Source of the DNA: a bacterium
Lineage (GTDB): Bacteria > Zhuqueibacterota > Zhuqueibacteria > Thermofontimicrobiales > Thermofontimicrobiaceae
Assembly (NCBI GenBank): GCA_011046315.1
Contig: DSAU01000052.1
Span: 1 to 21,135, forward strand
Length of the DNA stretch: 21,135 bases
Reading direction: 5' to 3'
Shown here: in pieces, positions 8,408 to 15,566 of the stretch
Layout of the letters: each line of letters opens with the position of its first letter
How positions within the stretch are numbered: position 1 is the first letter of the stretch
Translations under genes and position numbers: made by a program
The notes under the pieces: model-generated
Databases searched by the model: none
The model's input: only the letters and a program-made list of their open reading frames with translations
What the model was told of the DNA's origin: nothing

Positions 8408-8744
8408 AACAGACACATCTGGTTTCAGGGCTTTCAATCAGCCGCCACATTCCTGGGAATTTTTGCTGCCTGGGGGGTTGCCTCTCTCTATTTTCTTTGC
8501 GCCATTGTGGTGCTGGCGCCGCTGGTGATGAGCATGGCTCAAATCAGCGGGCTCGATCCCCGTCCTCTGGCGTTGATGGCAGCGGTATGTGTGCGGCAAA
8601 TTCCTTTATTTTGCACACGCACCAGGTCAATGCGCTGCTGATGTCATTCGACGGCTATCGCAACGCCGATTATTTCAAAGCCGACGGCGGAATGACGGTG
8701 ATTTCTTGGTGGTGGTGATGGTGTTTTATTTTTTTTATTTATGA
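8408..8744 (+). pseudogene. chimeric relic: MscS fragment joined to C-terminus of an SLC13/DASS permease
   Basis: Bases 8412-8482 encode RHIWFQGFQSAATFLGIFAA, nearly identical to the MscS-like gene at 14941-15010 at both DNA and protein level. From about 8485 the same frame continues into a different family: LCAIVVLAPLVMSMAQISGL then DPRPLALMAAVC. After a shift it reads AANSFILHTHQVNALLMSFD, GYRNADYFKADGGMTV, and after a second shift FLVVVMVFYFFYL with stop at 8744. That tail (N-S-F-x-x-x-T-H-Q-x-N-A-L-x-M...GY...D) is typical of sodium-coupled SLC13/DASS permeases. At least two frameshifts and no start codon mark it as dead. Confidence 0.72.
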
Positions 8745-8778
8745 GTTTACTATAAAAAGGCTTAAAACCGTTAATTCC

Positions 8779-8798
8779 GCCAATTAACGCGAATTGGC
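8779..8798. promoter_or_regulatory. dyad GCCAATT-N6-AATTGGC upstream of the sigma-54 activator gene
   Basis: Perfect 7-bp arms with a 6-nt loop, within AT-rich DNA that contains repeated AGCGAAATT/GGTAATTCGC-like words up to about 8865. Similar words recur at 10569-10615 beyond the regulator gene. It could be an operator, or part of a dispersed intergenic repeat. A second short dyad, TTGAA-CGT-TTCAA, lies at 8889-8901, just before the ribosome binding site. Confidence 0.35.
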
Positions 8799-8920
8799 TT
8801 TATCGAAATTAAGCTCCCTAATATTAGCGAAATTAGGTAATTCGCAGTTTTCAGAGTAGACTCATTTATGAGTGCATTTAAAAAAAACTTGAACGTTTCA
8901 AAGTATTGAGGTTCATAATT

Positions 8921-10303
8921 ATGCTAAAATCAAAAAGAGGGAATACCCCGCAGCCATCACTGTCGCTGCAGGAATATGTGCAAAAATTCAATGAGCTATC
9001 TGTCATTTTTGATTCAATGCCCACCGGTGTATTCGCGATCCTTGATCCAAACTTGAATATTGCCACGATCAACAGAACTGCCAGTGCAATTCTGGGCTCG
9101 AATACCCATTCAATAATCGGCAAAAACGCGGAAGGAATTTTCGAATCTCATTTTCCGGGTATTTTAAAATTAATCGAAGAGACGATCCAGAACCGGCGTC
9201 CCGTGAAAAATTTTACCCTGGAAATAGAAGATCAAAACGCCGAAGTGCGGACCTATCTGGTAAGCACGGCTCTTACGAACCCATCAGACGAGGCAGAATT
9301 TGGCATTGTTTTGGTGCTTCATGATATTTCAGAGGTCACCCGCCTGCGGAAGACGGCGATGTTGCTTCACAGCTTTGGCGCTTTGATCGGCGCGAGCCCG
9401 GCGATGAAAGAGGTCTATTCGCTCATTGAAACTGTCGCCCAGTACGATACCACGGTATTGATCTATGGCGAAACTGGTACGGGAAAAGAGATCGTTGCCC
9501 GCACAATTCACGAACGCAGCCATCGCGCCAATATGCCATTCATACCCGTTAGCTGTTCTGCTTTGAGCAGTACCTTACTGGAGAGCGAGTTGTTCGGACA
9601 CGTCAAAGGCGCTTTCACTGGCGCAATCAAAGATCGCCAGGGCCGGTTTGAAATGGCTAACCGCGGAACTATTTTTTTAGATGAGATCGGAACACTGTCG
9701 CTGGATATTCAGGTGAAACTGTTGCGGACGATTCAGGAGCGGGTGATCGAACGAGTTGGCAGCTCTGAAATTATTCCAGTAAATGTCCGGATTATCTCTG
9801 CAACCAATCGAGTCCTCACCGAACTGATTGCCAGAGGGGAGTTTCGAGAAGATCTCTATTATCGGCTCAAAGTATTTCAAATCAATCTGCCTCCGCTACG
9901 AGAACGACGTCAGGACATTCCACTTCTTGCCGATCATTTTGTGGAGAGATTCAACATGCTTTATAATCGGAAACTCATCGGATTATCTCCGGCAGCAAAA
10001 GAATTGCTATTGCAATATCCCTGGGCTGGCAATGTGCGGGAGTTAGAAAATGCCATCGAACATGCGCTGGCATTATCACACAGAAAAATTATCGAATCGA
10101 ATTGTCTGCCCCCTGAAATTCGTCACACCCGACAGAATGGGACGCCTCCCCCGCCGTCAGAAGCTGATCTAAATACGGAAGAAGAAGATATTCGGCGCGC
10201 CCTATCGGCGTTTTATGGGAATGTTTCCCGCGCCGCCCAAAGCCTGGGAATGCATCGCACCACCCTCTGGCGAAAAATGAAAGAATTTGGCATTATAAGG
10301 TGA
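8921..10303 (+). CDS. PAS-domain sigma-54-dependent transcriptional activator
   Basis: 460 residues from ATG 8921, chosen over the TTG at 8906 because GAGG (8908-8911) sits 9 nt before it. Residues ~22-130 form a PAS sensor (VIFDSMPTGVFAILDPNLNI). An AAA+ sigma-54 activation domain follows with Walker A GETGTGKE (~183-190), the sigma-54 contact loop GAFTGA (230-235), Walker B GTIFLDEIG and an arginine-finger region REDLYYRLKVF. A Fis-type helix-turn-helix ends the protein (NVSRAAQSLGMHRTTLWRKM). There is no receiver domain, so the signal is probably a ligand or redox cue sensed by PAS. The genes to the left are relics; the intact operon on the right (10941 onward) has dyads and a -24/-12-like element, making it the likely target. 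That link is inference. Confidence 0.93.
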   Translation: MLKSKRGNTPQPSLSLQEYVQKFNELSVIFDSMPTGVFAILDPNLNIATINRTASAILGSNTHSIIGKNAEGIFESHFPGILKLIEETIQNRRPVKNFTLEIEDQNAEVRTYLVSTALTNPSDEAEFGIVLVLHDISEVTRLRKTAMLLHSFGALIGASPAMKEVYSLIETVAQYDTTVLIYGETGTGKEIVARTIHERSHRANMPFIPVSCSALSSTLLESELFGHVKGAFTGAIKDRQGRFEMANRGTIFLDEIGTLSLDIQVKLLRTIQERVIERVGSSEIIPVNVRIISATNRVLTELIARGEFREDLYYRLKVFQINLPPLRERRQDIPLLADHFVERFNMLYNRKLIGLSPAAKELLLQYPWAGNVRELENAIEHALALSHRKIIESNCLPPEIRHTRQNGTPPPPSEADLNTEEEDIRRALSAFYGNVSRAAQSLGMHRTTLWRKMKEFGIIR

Positions 10304-10307
10304 TTGG

Positions 10308-10355
10308 AAAATTGGGTATTGGTTAAATAGGCAAATAGGTAACTCGGTAATTAGT
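10308..10355 (+). repeat. degenerate 8-bp tandem repeat
   Basis: Units TAAATAGG, CAAATAGG, TAACTCGG and TAATTAGT run without gaps from 10324 to 10355, preceded by looser copies (AAAATTGG, GTATTGGT). It begins just after the stop of the sigma-54 activator gene. It is probably a decayed simple-sequence array; no function is evident. Confidence 0.45.
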
Positions 10356-10400
10356 TCATAAAAAGTTGTTTTCTTGCCCAACGAGCAACAATATTTCAGA

Positions 10401-10469
10401 CACAAAAACGGAACACGACACAAAAATAAGTCTTTTGGGATTCAATTTTGTGTTCGTTCAGTTTTTGTG
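10401..10469. repeat. imperfect inverted repeat, possible terminator of the activator gene
   Basis: CACAAAAACGGAACACGACA (from 10401) pairs with TTTTGTGTTCGTTCAGTTTTTGTG (10446-10469) over about 24 positions with a few mismatches, around a 20-nt loop. It lies 98 nt after the regulator stop. It could be a bidirectional terminator or a dispersed repeat. A T-rich stretch (TTTTTCTTTTT) follows at ~10477-10487. Confidence 0.4.
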
Positions 10470-10651
10470 AGCTAATTTTTCTTTTTGGTTCCCCGAAAAC
10501 GGGATTTCCACTTCGTTCTAACTGGCTTATCCAGGTTGATCTGATGTCAGTTGTCGGCCCTGGCGGTTTAGCGAAATTGTATTAATTGGCATAATTCACA
10601 GTTCAGGAGTTGACTCGTTCTGGCTTTTCCCGATTGGTTGCTTTTTATTTG

Positions 10652-10702
10652 TGTTGCTGAAATTGCAACAAAAGTGTTGCAACAAGTGTGTTGCATGCAA
10701 CA
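10652..10702. promoter_or_regulatory. array of three TGTTGC...GCAACA dyads (putative activator binding sites)
   Basis: Three perfect palindromes share the same half-site with different spacers: TGTTGC-N7-GCAACA (10652-10670), TGTTGCAACA with overlapping halves (10675-10684) and TGTTGC-AT-GCAACA (10689-10702). Three such dyads within 51 bp is far beyond chance. They lie about 180-230 bp upstream of a -24/-12-like sequence and next to the gene of a Fis-HTH enhancer-binding protein. That is the usual layout of upstream activating sequences. Binding by this regulator is inference. Confidence 0.6.
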
Positions 10703-10879
10703 GTCCTGTAAATTATCAATCCAGGTCGCCCATCCAAATTTATCAGGATCGGTTCGATGGATCCGAAATCAGCAGTATATTCATCTCTCATAAATTTAAC
10801 ATAGTTATCCGCTGTCATTTTAACGCATCTAATAAACTCCCATTTATCCGTTTTAAAATCAAATTGCCTAAAAAAATGC

Positions 10880-10895
10880 TGGCATTGGATTTGTA
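10880..10895 (+). promoter_or_regulatory. possible sigma-54 (-24/-12) promoter of the envelope operon
   Basis: TGGCATTGGATTTGTA compares with the consensus TGGCAC-N5-TTGCA: GG and the spacing are right, but the -12 element has TTGTA where TTGCA is expected. It ends 45 nt before the preferred ATG at 10941, so transcription would start near 10907. This makes the alternative ATG at 10905 unlikely. The match is imperfect, and its weight comes from the dyad array and regulator gene upstream. Confidence 0.42.
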
Positions 10896-10940
10896 TTAAC
10901 AGTTATGATAATTAACAAAACTAAATTGGAATACAGGTTT

Positions 10941-11294
10941 ATGTTTGAAAAAGTTCACGACTGGGACTTTACCAGAAAAGTGCTAAATAGTCAGGGTTTA
11001 ATCCTGCTCAACTTTTGGACATCCTGGTGCGACGAATGCCAAAGCGTATCTAAACATCTGTGTGAAATCCTCTCTCGTGCCGGCAACAAGGTACAGATAT
11101 TTAAAACCGATTGGGATTCGCAACGGAAACTGTCGGAGAAGCTAAATGTTTATGGGGTGCCAACCCTATTGTTGTTCAAAAAGGGCAAGTTAATTCGCCG
11201 ATATTCTGGAGTGTTGACAACAGAGGAGCTTTTAAAAATTATCAAAAAAAATAGTGAACTCGATTTTATCAGCAACGGAGTGAAAAATTTATGA
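10941..11294 (+). CDS. thioredoxin-like protein (WCDEC active site)
   Basis: 117 residues with the thioredoxin fold order: LILLNFWTSWCDECQSV (cysteines at 30 and 33), IFKTDWDSQRKLSEKLNVYG, then the cis-proline VPTLLLFKKGK and a final helix. The CxxC is CDEC instead of the common CGPC, which should make the redox potential or substrate choice differ. There is no signal peptide, so it is cytoplasmic as it stands. An ATG at 10905 would add 12 residues (MIINKTKLEYRF); 10941 is preferred because homologues start close to the beta-1 strand and because of the promoter-like element at 10880. Its TGA overlaps the next ATG (ATGA at 11291-11294), implying translational coupling to the FN3 lipoprotein. 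Confidence 0.85.
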   Translation: MFEKVHDWDFTRKVLNSQGLILLNFWTSWCDECQSVSKHLCEILSRAGNKVQIFKTDWDSQRKLSEKLNVYGVPTLLLFKKGKLIRRYSGVLTTEELLKIIKKNSELDFISNGVKNL

Positions 11295-12316
11295 AATATT
11301 TTTCCCATTCTCTTACATCAGCAGCAACAAGGTTCTTCATAATTTTACTCATGATTAGCCTGTCGCTTTTTTTCAATTCCTGTGGCAAAATTACTGCTCC
11401 GGCTGACATTGAGCCGCCAGCCATGCCAGCGAATTTCACACTAATTGGCGGCGGCGATGGACAGGCGCATTTCCGCTGGTCAAAAAATACGGAACCAGAT
11501 TTTGATAAATACATCTTGTATCGGTCAGTTGGCGACATGAATGATTTTGTTAGAATCGGCGAAACAAAACAAACCGAATTTGTCGATGTTTTTCTTTCCT
11601 ATGATCTGGTTTATTACTATTATCTGACTGCCATTGATTTTGCTGGAAATGAAAGCGCGCCAACAGGCGTTATTGATGTTCGTCCGATCAACATCTCGTC
11701 GCCAGCGAGTCCAACGAACGTCACTGTTTATGGTCACAATTATCCGAATCTCAACCAGGTTGAGTTTGTTATCACCTGGACGCCGCCCAGTGTGAGCGAT
11801 CTAATGATGTTTCGCATTTATCGTGGAACTGATCCCTTTTTTCGAGCTGACTCGACATCGCTTATCGACTCCACGACAGTTGGCATCTATTTTGATCGCA
11901 ATGTCAAACCTGGGGATCTTTTTTATTACAGAGTCACCAGTGTCGATCTGGGGCTGAAATCCAGCCTGCCTAGCGCGGCTGCTGGTGATCGAATTATGGA
12001 AAAAGTCGAATTGACCAACCCCAGCAATCGCATTGAATTCACACCGCCTTATGTATTCACCTGGAAATCGGTGGAACATGCAAGGGGGTATAAAGTTTTT
12101 GTCGCTAAATCGCCGCTGGCAGATACGATCTGGACATCTCAAAAATCAATCGACACCACAGCTATTTACCAGGGATCAAGTTTCAATCCTGGATCGGTTT
12201 ATTATTGGTGGGTTGCTGCTTACAGCAAAAACGATACATTAATTGTCGATAAAAATATCAAAATAACGCCGGATATAAATTCGCGCAGTTTGATCTGGAC
12301 GTTTTTCGTCAGATAA
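11291..12316 (+). CDS. FN3-domain lipoprotein
   Basis: 341 residues. The N-terminal hydrophobic stretch FFIILLMISLSLFFNSC ends in a lipobox-like sequence with Cys31, so the mature protein is probably lipid-anchored in the envelope. A first fibronectin type III domain follows (PAMPANFTLIGGGDGQAHFR...YYYYLTAIDFAGNES), then a second (SPASPTNVTVYGH...FYYRVTSVDLGLKS). The third beta-sandwich is less typical (NRIEFTPPYVFTWKSVEHAR...VYYWWVAAYSK). Such lipoproteins usually act in binding or assembly at the outer membrane or cell surface; the partner is unknown. It is translationally coupled to the thioredoxin-like gene, and a barrel protein gene starts 34 nt after its stop. Lipoprotein and FN3 calls are solid; the function is not known. 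Confidence 0.85.
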   Translation: MKYFSHSLTSAATRFFIILLMISLSLFFNSCGKITAPADIEPPAMPANFTLIGGGDGQAHFRWSKNTEPDFDKYILYRSVGDMNDFVRIGETKQTEFVDVFLSYDLVYYYYLTAIDFAGNESAPTGVIDVRPINISSPASPTNVTVYGHNYPNLNQVEFVITWTPPSVSDLMMFRIYRGTDPFFRADSTSLIDSTTVGIYFDRNVKPGDLFYYRVTSVDLGLKSSLPSAAAGDRIMEKVELTNPSNRIEFTPPYVFTWKSVEHARGYKVFVAKSPLADTIWTSQKSIDTTAIYQGSSFNPGSVYYWWVAAYSKNDTLIVDKNIKITPDINSRSLIWTFFVR

Positions 12317-12350
12317 ATTCAAATCAAACGATTATCTTTGGAGTTTTATT

Positions 12351-13448
12351 ATGAACAGGACAACATTAAACATTCAAAGCTTCATCCTTGCTTTCGCATT
12401 CTTTATTTTTGCGGTTAACTCAACCCTACTTTATTCACAAAACGCCGCGTTGTTTTTGAAAAATGGGAAGTCTCTTGAAGGAAGAATCATACAGGAGACC
12501 AATGACTCAATAACGCTGGCCAATGACCTAGGCGAGGTTAAAATTCGTCGCATGGAGGTAGAAAAAATCTATTACAGCCCGCTACCGAATATGACTGACC
12601 TTGCCGATAGCCTGTTGCGCCAACCCTTGAACGATCATGTGGTCGTTCACCTTAAAAATGGCGAAGTGATTGATGGTTTGTTGATCGCCAAAAGCCCAAC
12701 CATGATCATGGTGCAGGCAGATTTGGGGCGTTTCACTGTTCCCAAGCAGGATGTTAAGCTGGTTGAATATGTGTCGGAGCCGTTCGCTGAACGCGGTGAA
12801 GCCGTGAGACTCACGCTGACGACCGGCAATAGAATTGATGGCTATTTATACAGTGAAGATCGAAATGTATTAACCCTCATCACTGACATGGGCAGATTAA
12901 CCATAGATAAAAAAGATCTGCGAAGCATCGAGTACGGCACTTCTATCAAAATTCGCCGACCTGACTTGAAAAAAGAATTTGCCACCACAGCTCTCTTGCC
13001 GTTGGCTGCCGCGCCGCTTCAGCGACGCCAGGACACATTCCAGGCTGGCTATTCTTCACAGTTTGGACCCAATTACGCGACTGGCGGTGTTATTGGATAC
13101 GAAAATCGGTATAATCTTAAAACCTTCAAGTCCTTTTCTTTAAATGCGGCTGGCAACCTGACTTTGGGCGTTTTTAGTTTAAATAAAAATGTTATTTCCA
13201 CAACCAGTGTGCCCGGTCAAATCGAAGCCGTCGGCGCTGCTGTCATTACAACGTTGGGAGTCGGAATGCCGGTCCATTTGTATCCAACAGAAGGATCTGC
13301 TTATGAGTTTTTTCTTGCGCCACAAATGGAGACACATTTAATTTATAAAACGCTGAAAAAGACCTATCCTTCATTTCCTTCGTTAGATTCCGAGGAACGA
13401 ACGACGGATTTTCGATTGGGACTGGGCAGCAGAATCGGAATGGAATAG
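12351..13448 (+). CDS. outer-membrane barrel-type protein with three 42-residue repeats, ended by an in-frame amber codon
   Basis: 365 residues as read, with RBS TTGGAGT before the ATG and a signal peptide ending near LLYSQ30. Residues 34-75, 99-140 and 154-195 are three gapless repeats of 42 residues sharing the pattern L-x-L-x-x-G-x-x-I-x-G-x(10)-L-x-x-D-(L/M)-G-x-(L/V)-x-I-x-x-x-(D/E)-(L/V)-x-x-I-x-Y. This suggests small beta-barrels of Sm/SH3 type. From about residue 210 the sequence has alternating aromatic/hydrophobic strands (FQAGYSSQFGPNYATGGVIG...) typical of an outer-membrane barrel. The TAG at 13446-13448 cuts it after RIGME, but the same frame continues for 35 codons to an aromatic C-terminus (see 13449-13556). 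Without that tail the barrel lacks its final strands and C-terminal Bam signal. The family was not recognised. Confidence 0.8.
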   Translation: MNRTTLNIQSFILAFAFFIFAVNSTLLYSQNAALFLKNGKSLEGRIIQETNDSITLANDLGEVKIRRMEVEKIYYSPLPNMTDLADSLLRQPLNDHVVVHLKNGEVIDGLLIAKSPTMIMVQADLGRFTVPKQDVKLVEYVSEPFAERGEAVRLTLTTGNRIDGYLYSEDRNVLTLITDMGRLTIDKKDLRSIEYGTSIKIRRPDLKKEFATTALLPLAAAPLQRRQDTFQAGYSSQFGPNYATGGVIGYENRYNLKTFKSFSLNAAGNLTLGVFSLNKNVISTTSVPGQIEAVGAAVITTLGVGMPVHLYPTEGSAYEFFLAPQMETHLIYKTLKKTYPSFPSLDSEERTTDFRLGLGSRIGME

Positions 13449-13556
13449 TCATTGGGCCAGAATTGGAAGGCGGGACTGTCGTTTAATATTCACTTTATTT
13501 TCGGTGAAAGCGACTACAACAGTTTCAATTTACACGTTGGCACCCGACTCTATTAA
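13446..13556 (+). other. amber codon and in-frame C-terminal tail of the preceding barrel gene
   Basis: After TAG 13446-13448 the frame stays open as SLGQNWKAGLSFNIHFIFGE and then SDYNSFNLHVGTRLY, ending at TAA 13554-13556. The tail has two amphipathic beta strands and a terminal tyrosine in HVGTRLY, the form of an outer-membrane beta-signal. A single change (CAG or TGG to TAG, for example) would account for the stop. ktrA in this window also ends in TAG, which argues against genome-wide amber reassignment. Confidence 0.8.
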
Positions 13557-13570
13557 AAATAGGGGAGCTT

Positions 13571-14422
13571 ATGAAAAAGATATTCATTTTGATAATTTTG
13601 ACTAATCTGGTAAACCCGGTTTGGGGACAAATCAAGGATATTCCTGTCTCAGAGCTTCAGCGTCTGTCTTTCAACACTGAAGTTCATGGGATGACCGCGA
13701 TGATAGGCAATGCGGCTGGATTGAGCCTTTTCCCCAATGATGATGGCGCGTTTTTCAATTATAACTTTTTGAAACCAGGCGAGCAGGATGAGATTAATTT
13801 TGCATTAACGATGAATAATCTGGCTTTTGCGGTGCAACAATTTTCATTGGACAACCATACTGATCACGATTTTATGCGAGCATATAAATTAGGGCTTTCG
13901 GTGGGTGGAAAAGTGCTCTCCATTGGCACAGCAAACAAAATTATTGAAGTCCAATCGTCGGATCGAACCAAACAGGTATTCAGTGTCGATGTCGGACTAA
14001 TTTTCCAGCCAGCGTCCTTCTTGTCCCTGGCAGCTCACGCCAGGGATTTGAATGAACCCGTTATCGAAAACTATCAGTTTCAGAGAGAATATTCAGCCGG
14101 ATTTGGTATAAAGCTGTTCAGTCAGCGATTCAAAATTCTGGCTGAAGCTGCCTGGAACGATGATATCCAATATTTTGAACAAGCTCGCGTGAAGACCGGG
14201 CTGTCAATTATGCCCATTCAGAATGTTGAATTATTGGTTGGGGGAATCCTGAAGCAAGGGATCGTGGATATTCTTTTTCAAAACGAGGAGTTTTTCGCCA
14301 TACTGCAATTCCCCTTTTTTGGTGGGATTCGCTTTCTGACCACAACTCGTATTGATGGTCATTGGCATTTTTTGCGCTACTCTGCTTCGTTGCTGATCCC
14401 GCTCAAAACAATAGCTTTTTAA
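13571..14422 (+). CDS. PorV/UPF0164-like outer-membrane beta-barrel protein
   Basis: 283 residues with RBS AGGGGAG before the ATG. The signal peptide (MKKIFILIILTNLVNPVWGQ) is followed by a short hydrophilic stretch, then GMTAMIGNAAGLSLFPNDDG. That resembles the start of PorV/PorQ-type barrels, in which a conserved small-residue loop precedes barrel strands. The remainder alternates short amphipathic strands (SVDVGLIFQPASFLSLAAHA, EYSAGFGIKLFSQRFKILAE, VKTGLSIMPIQNVELLVGGI). The C-terminus is phenylalanine (LLIPLKTIAF), as expected for a Bam substrate. It starts 14 nt after the second stop of the interrupted barrel gene and closes the envelope operon. The barrel nature is well supported, membership in PorV less so. 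Confidence 0.7.
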   Translation: MKKIFILIILTNLVNPVWGQIKDIPVSELQRLSFNTEVHGMTAMIGNAAGLSLFPNDDGAFFNYNFLKPGEQDEINFALTMNNLAFAVQQFSLDNHTDHDFMRAYKLGLSVGGKVLSIGTANKIIEVQSSDRTKQVFSVDVGLIFQPASFLSLAAHARDLNEPVIENYQFQREYSAGFGIKLFSQRFKILAEAAWNDDIQYFEQARVKTGLSIMPIQNVELLVGGILKQGIVDILFQNEEFFAILQFPFFGGIRFLTTTRIDGHWHFLRYSASLLIPLKTIAF

Positions 14423-14475
14423 TTCATTGTATCGAAATTTGAAAGTTTTCGCAATAAAAAATTAACCAAAGAATT

Positions 14476-14529
14476 CACAGATGACACCGATTTCTTTGAT
14501 TTTGATCTGTGAAATCAGCGGACTCTGTG
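14476..14529. repeat. imperfect hairpin CACAGAT...CTGTG, possible terminator
   Basis: CACAGATGACACCGATTTC (14476-14494) pairs with GAAATCAGCGGACTCTGTG (14511-14529) at 14 of 19 positions. It follows the last gene of the envelope operon. The CACAGATGACAC...CTGTGGTT style is common among dispersed intergenic repeats of environmental bacteria. It may serve as a terminator, since T-rich sequence (GTTGTTTTTCATT) follows. Confidence 0.45.
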
Positions 14530-14714
14530 GTTGTTTTTCATTAAATCAATTTGCGAAGCTATGTTCTCTTAAGGAAAAAATGATATTTTATCCTAAATTA
14601 AAAAAAATTATTGGCTATTAAGAAAATGTTTTTAAATTAGTTGCAAGAAAGAATAAAATCCATGCGAAGTTTTCAGTGCTTTGCTTTTTTTTGATAACAG
14701 ACATCTGAGTTTTT

Positions 14715-15566
14715 ATGCAACATATTGATAAATATAGCCACTGGATCCAAAACACGCTGCTGATTCTGATCAATGCGCAGCGACACCTGATTAACACCCT
14801 GCTTGTCATCCTGATCATCATACTGTTGCGCTATCTTATTCTATTCTTGCTGCACCGTCAGATCAAAGATGTTCGCCGACGCTATCACTGGCGCAAGAGC
14901 ATCACGTATGTTTTGACATTTCTGAGCATCTTTCTGATCGGACGCATCTGGTTTCAGGGCTTTCAATCAGCAGCAACTTTTTTGGGAATTTTTGCCGCCG
15001 GAGTTGCCATTGCACTACAGGATCTGCTCGTCAATCTTGCTGGCTGGTTCTTCATTATTATGTGGCGTCGTCCTTTCGATGTCGGGGATCGAATTGAGAT
15101 TGGTGGTCATGCCGGCGATGTGATTGACAAACGGCTGTTCATGTTCACGCTGATGGAAATCGGGAAATGGGTGGATGCTGACCAATCCACAGGACGGGTG
15201 ATTCATCTACCCAATGGCATGATTTTTAAAAATCCATTGGCAAATTATTCCCAGGGATTTTATTACATCTGGAATGAAATCCCTGTGCTGGTCACGTTTG
15301 AAAGCAATTGGGAAAAAGCTAAGGAAATTTTGCTAAAAATTGCCAACCAACATGCCGAACATATTTCTGCCGATGCTGAAAAAACAGCTCCTGAAAGCCG
15401 CGAAAAGATTTATGATATTTTACACCAAGCTCACGCCCATTGTCTGGACTGCGGCGAGAGATTGTGGCGTGCTTTTAACGATTCGCTATTTGAGCAATCC
15501 CCGAAAACGACGAGGAACCGAACAAGCGATTTGGGAAGCCATTTTGCGACAGTTCACTGCCAATGA
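14715..15566 (+). CDS. MscS-family mechanosensitive channel, 3' end frameshifted
   Basis: The N-terminal 220 residues are a clear small-conductance mechanosensitive channel. Two or three transmembrane helices (LINTLLVILIIILLRYLILF, SITYVLTFLSIFLIGRIWF) lead to the pore helix ATFLGIFAAGVAIALQDLLV, followed by the beta domain RPFDVGDRIEIGGHAGDVID and GRVIHLPNGMIFKNPLANYS. After ADAEK (~15380) the annotated frame becomes unlike the family and stops at 15566. The genuine tail is in the +1 frame (15380-15660). The break coincides with an A6 run at 15377-15382. No strong ribosome binding site is seen before ATG 14715. A fragment of a close relative of this gene lies at 8412-8482. It may be a pseudogene, a slippage-expressed gene or an assembly error. 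Confidence 0.85.
   Translation: MQHIDKYSHWIQNTLLILINAQRHLINTLLVILIIILLRYLILFLLHRQIKDVRRRYHWRKSITYVLTFLSIFLIGRIWFQGFQSAATFLGIFAAGVAIALQDLLVNLAGWFFIIMWRRPFDVGDRIEIGGHAGDVIDKRLFMFTLMEIGKWVDADQSTGRVIHLPNGMIFKNPLANYSQGFYYIWNEIPVLVTFESNWEKAKEILLKIANQHAEHISADAEKTAPESREKIYDILHQAHAHCLDCGERLWRAFNDSLFEQSPKTTRNRTSDLGSHFATVHCQ

Noticed and set aside
10651..10899. 82-codon ORF starting GTG in the gap before the thioredoxin-like gene
   Set aside because: Its start lies inside the palindrome array, the product looks random and lysine/isoleucine-rich from AT composition, and there is no ribosome binding site. The dyads explain the sequence better.
10905..10940. Upstream ATG at 10905 as start of the thioredoxin-like gene
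   Set aside because: It would leave almost no leader after the -24/-12-like element, adds 12 residues not expected in the fold, and has a poorer ribosome binding site context than 10941.
13446..13448. Amber reassigned to an amino acid across the genome
   Set aside because: ktrA ends in TAG after its normal C-terminus, and the open stretch after it is short, so TAG works as a stop here.
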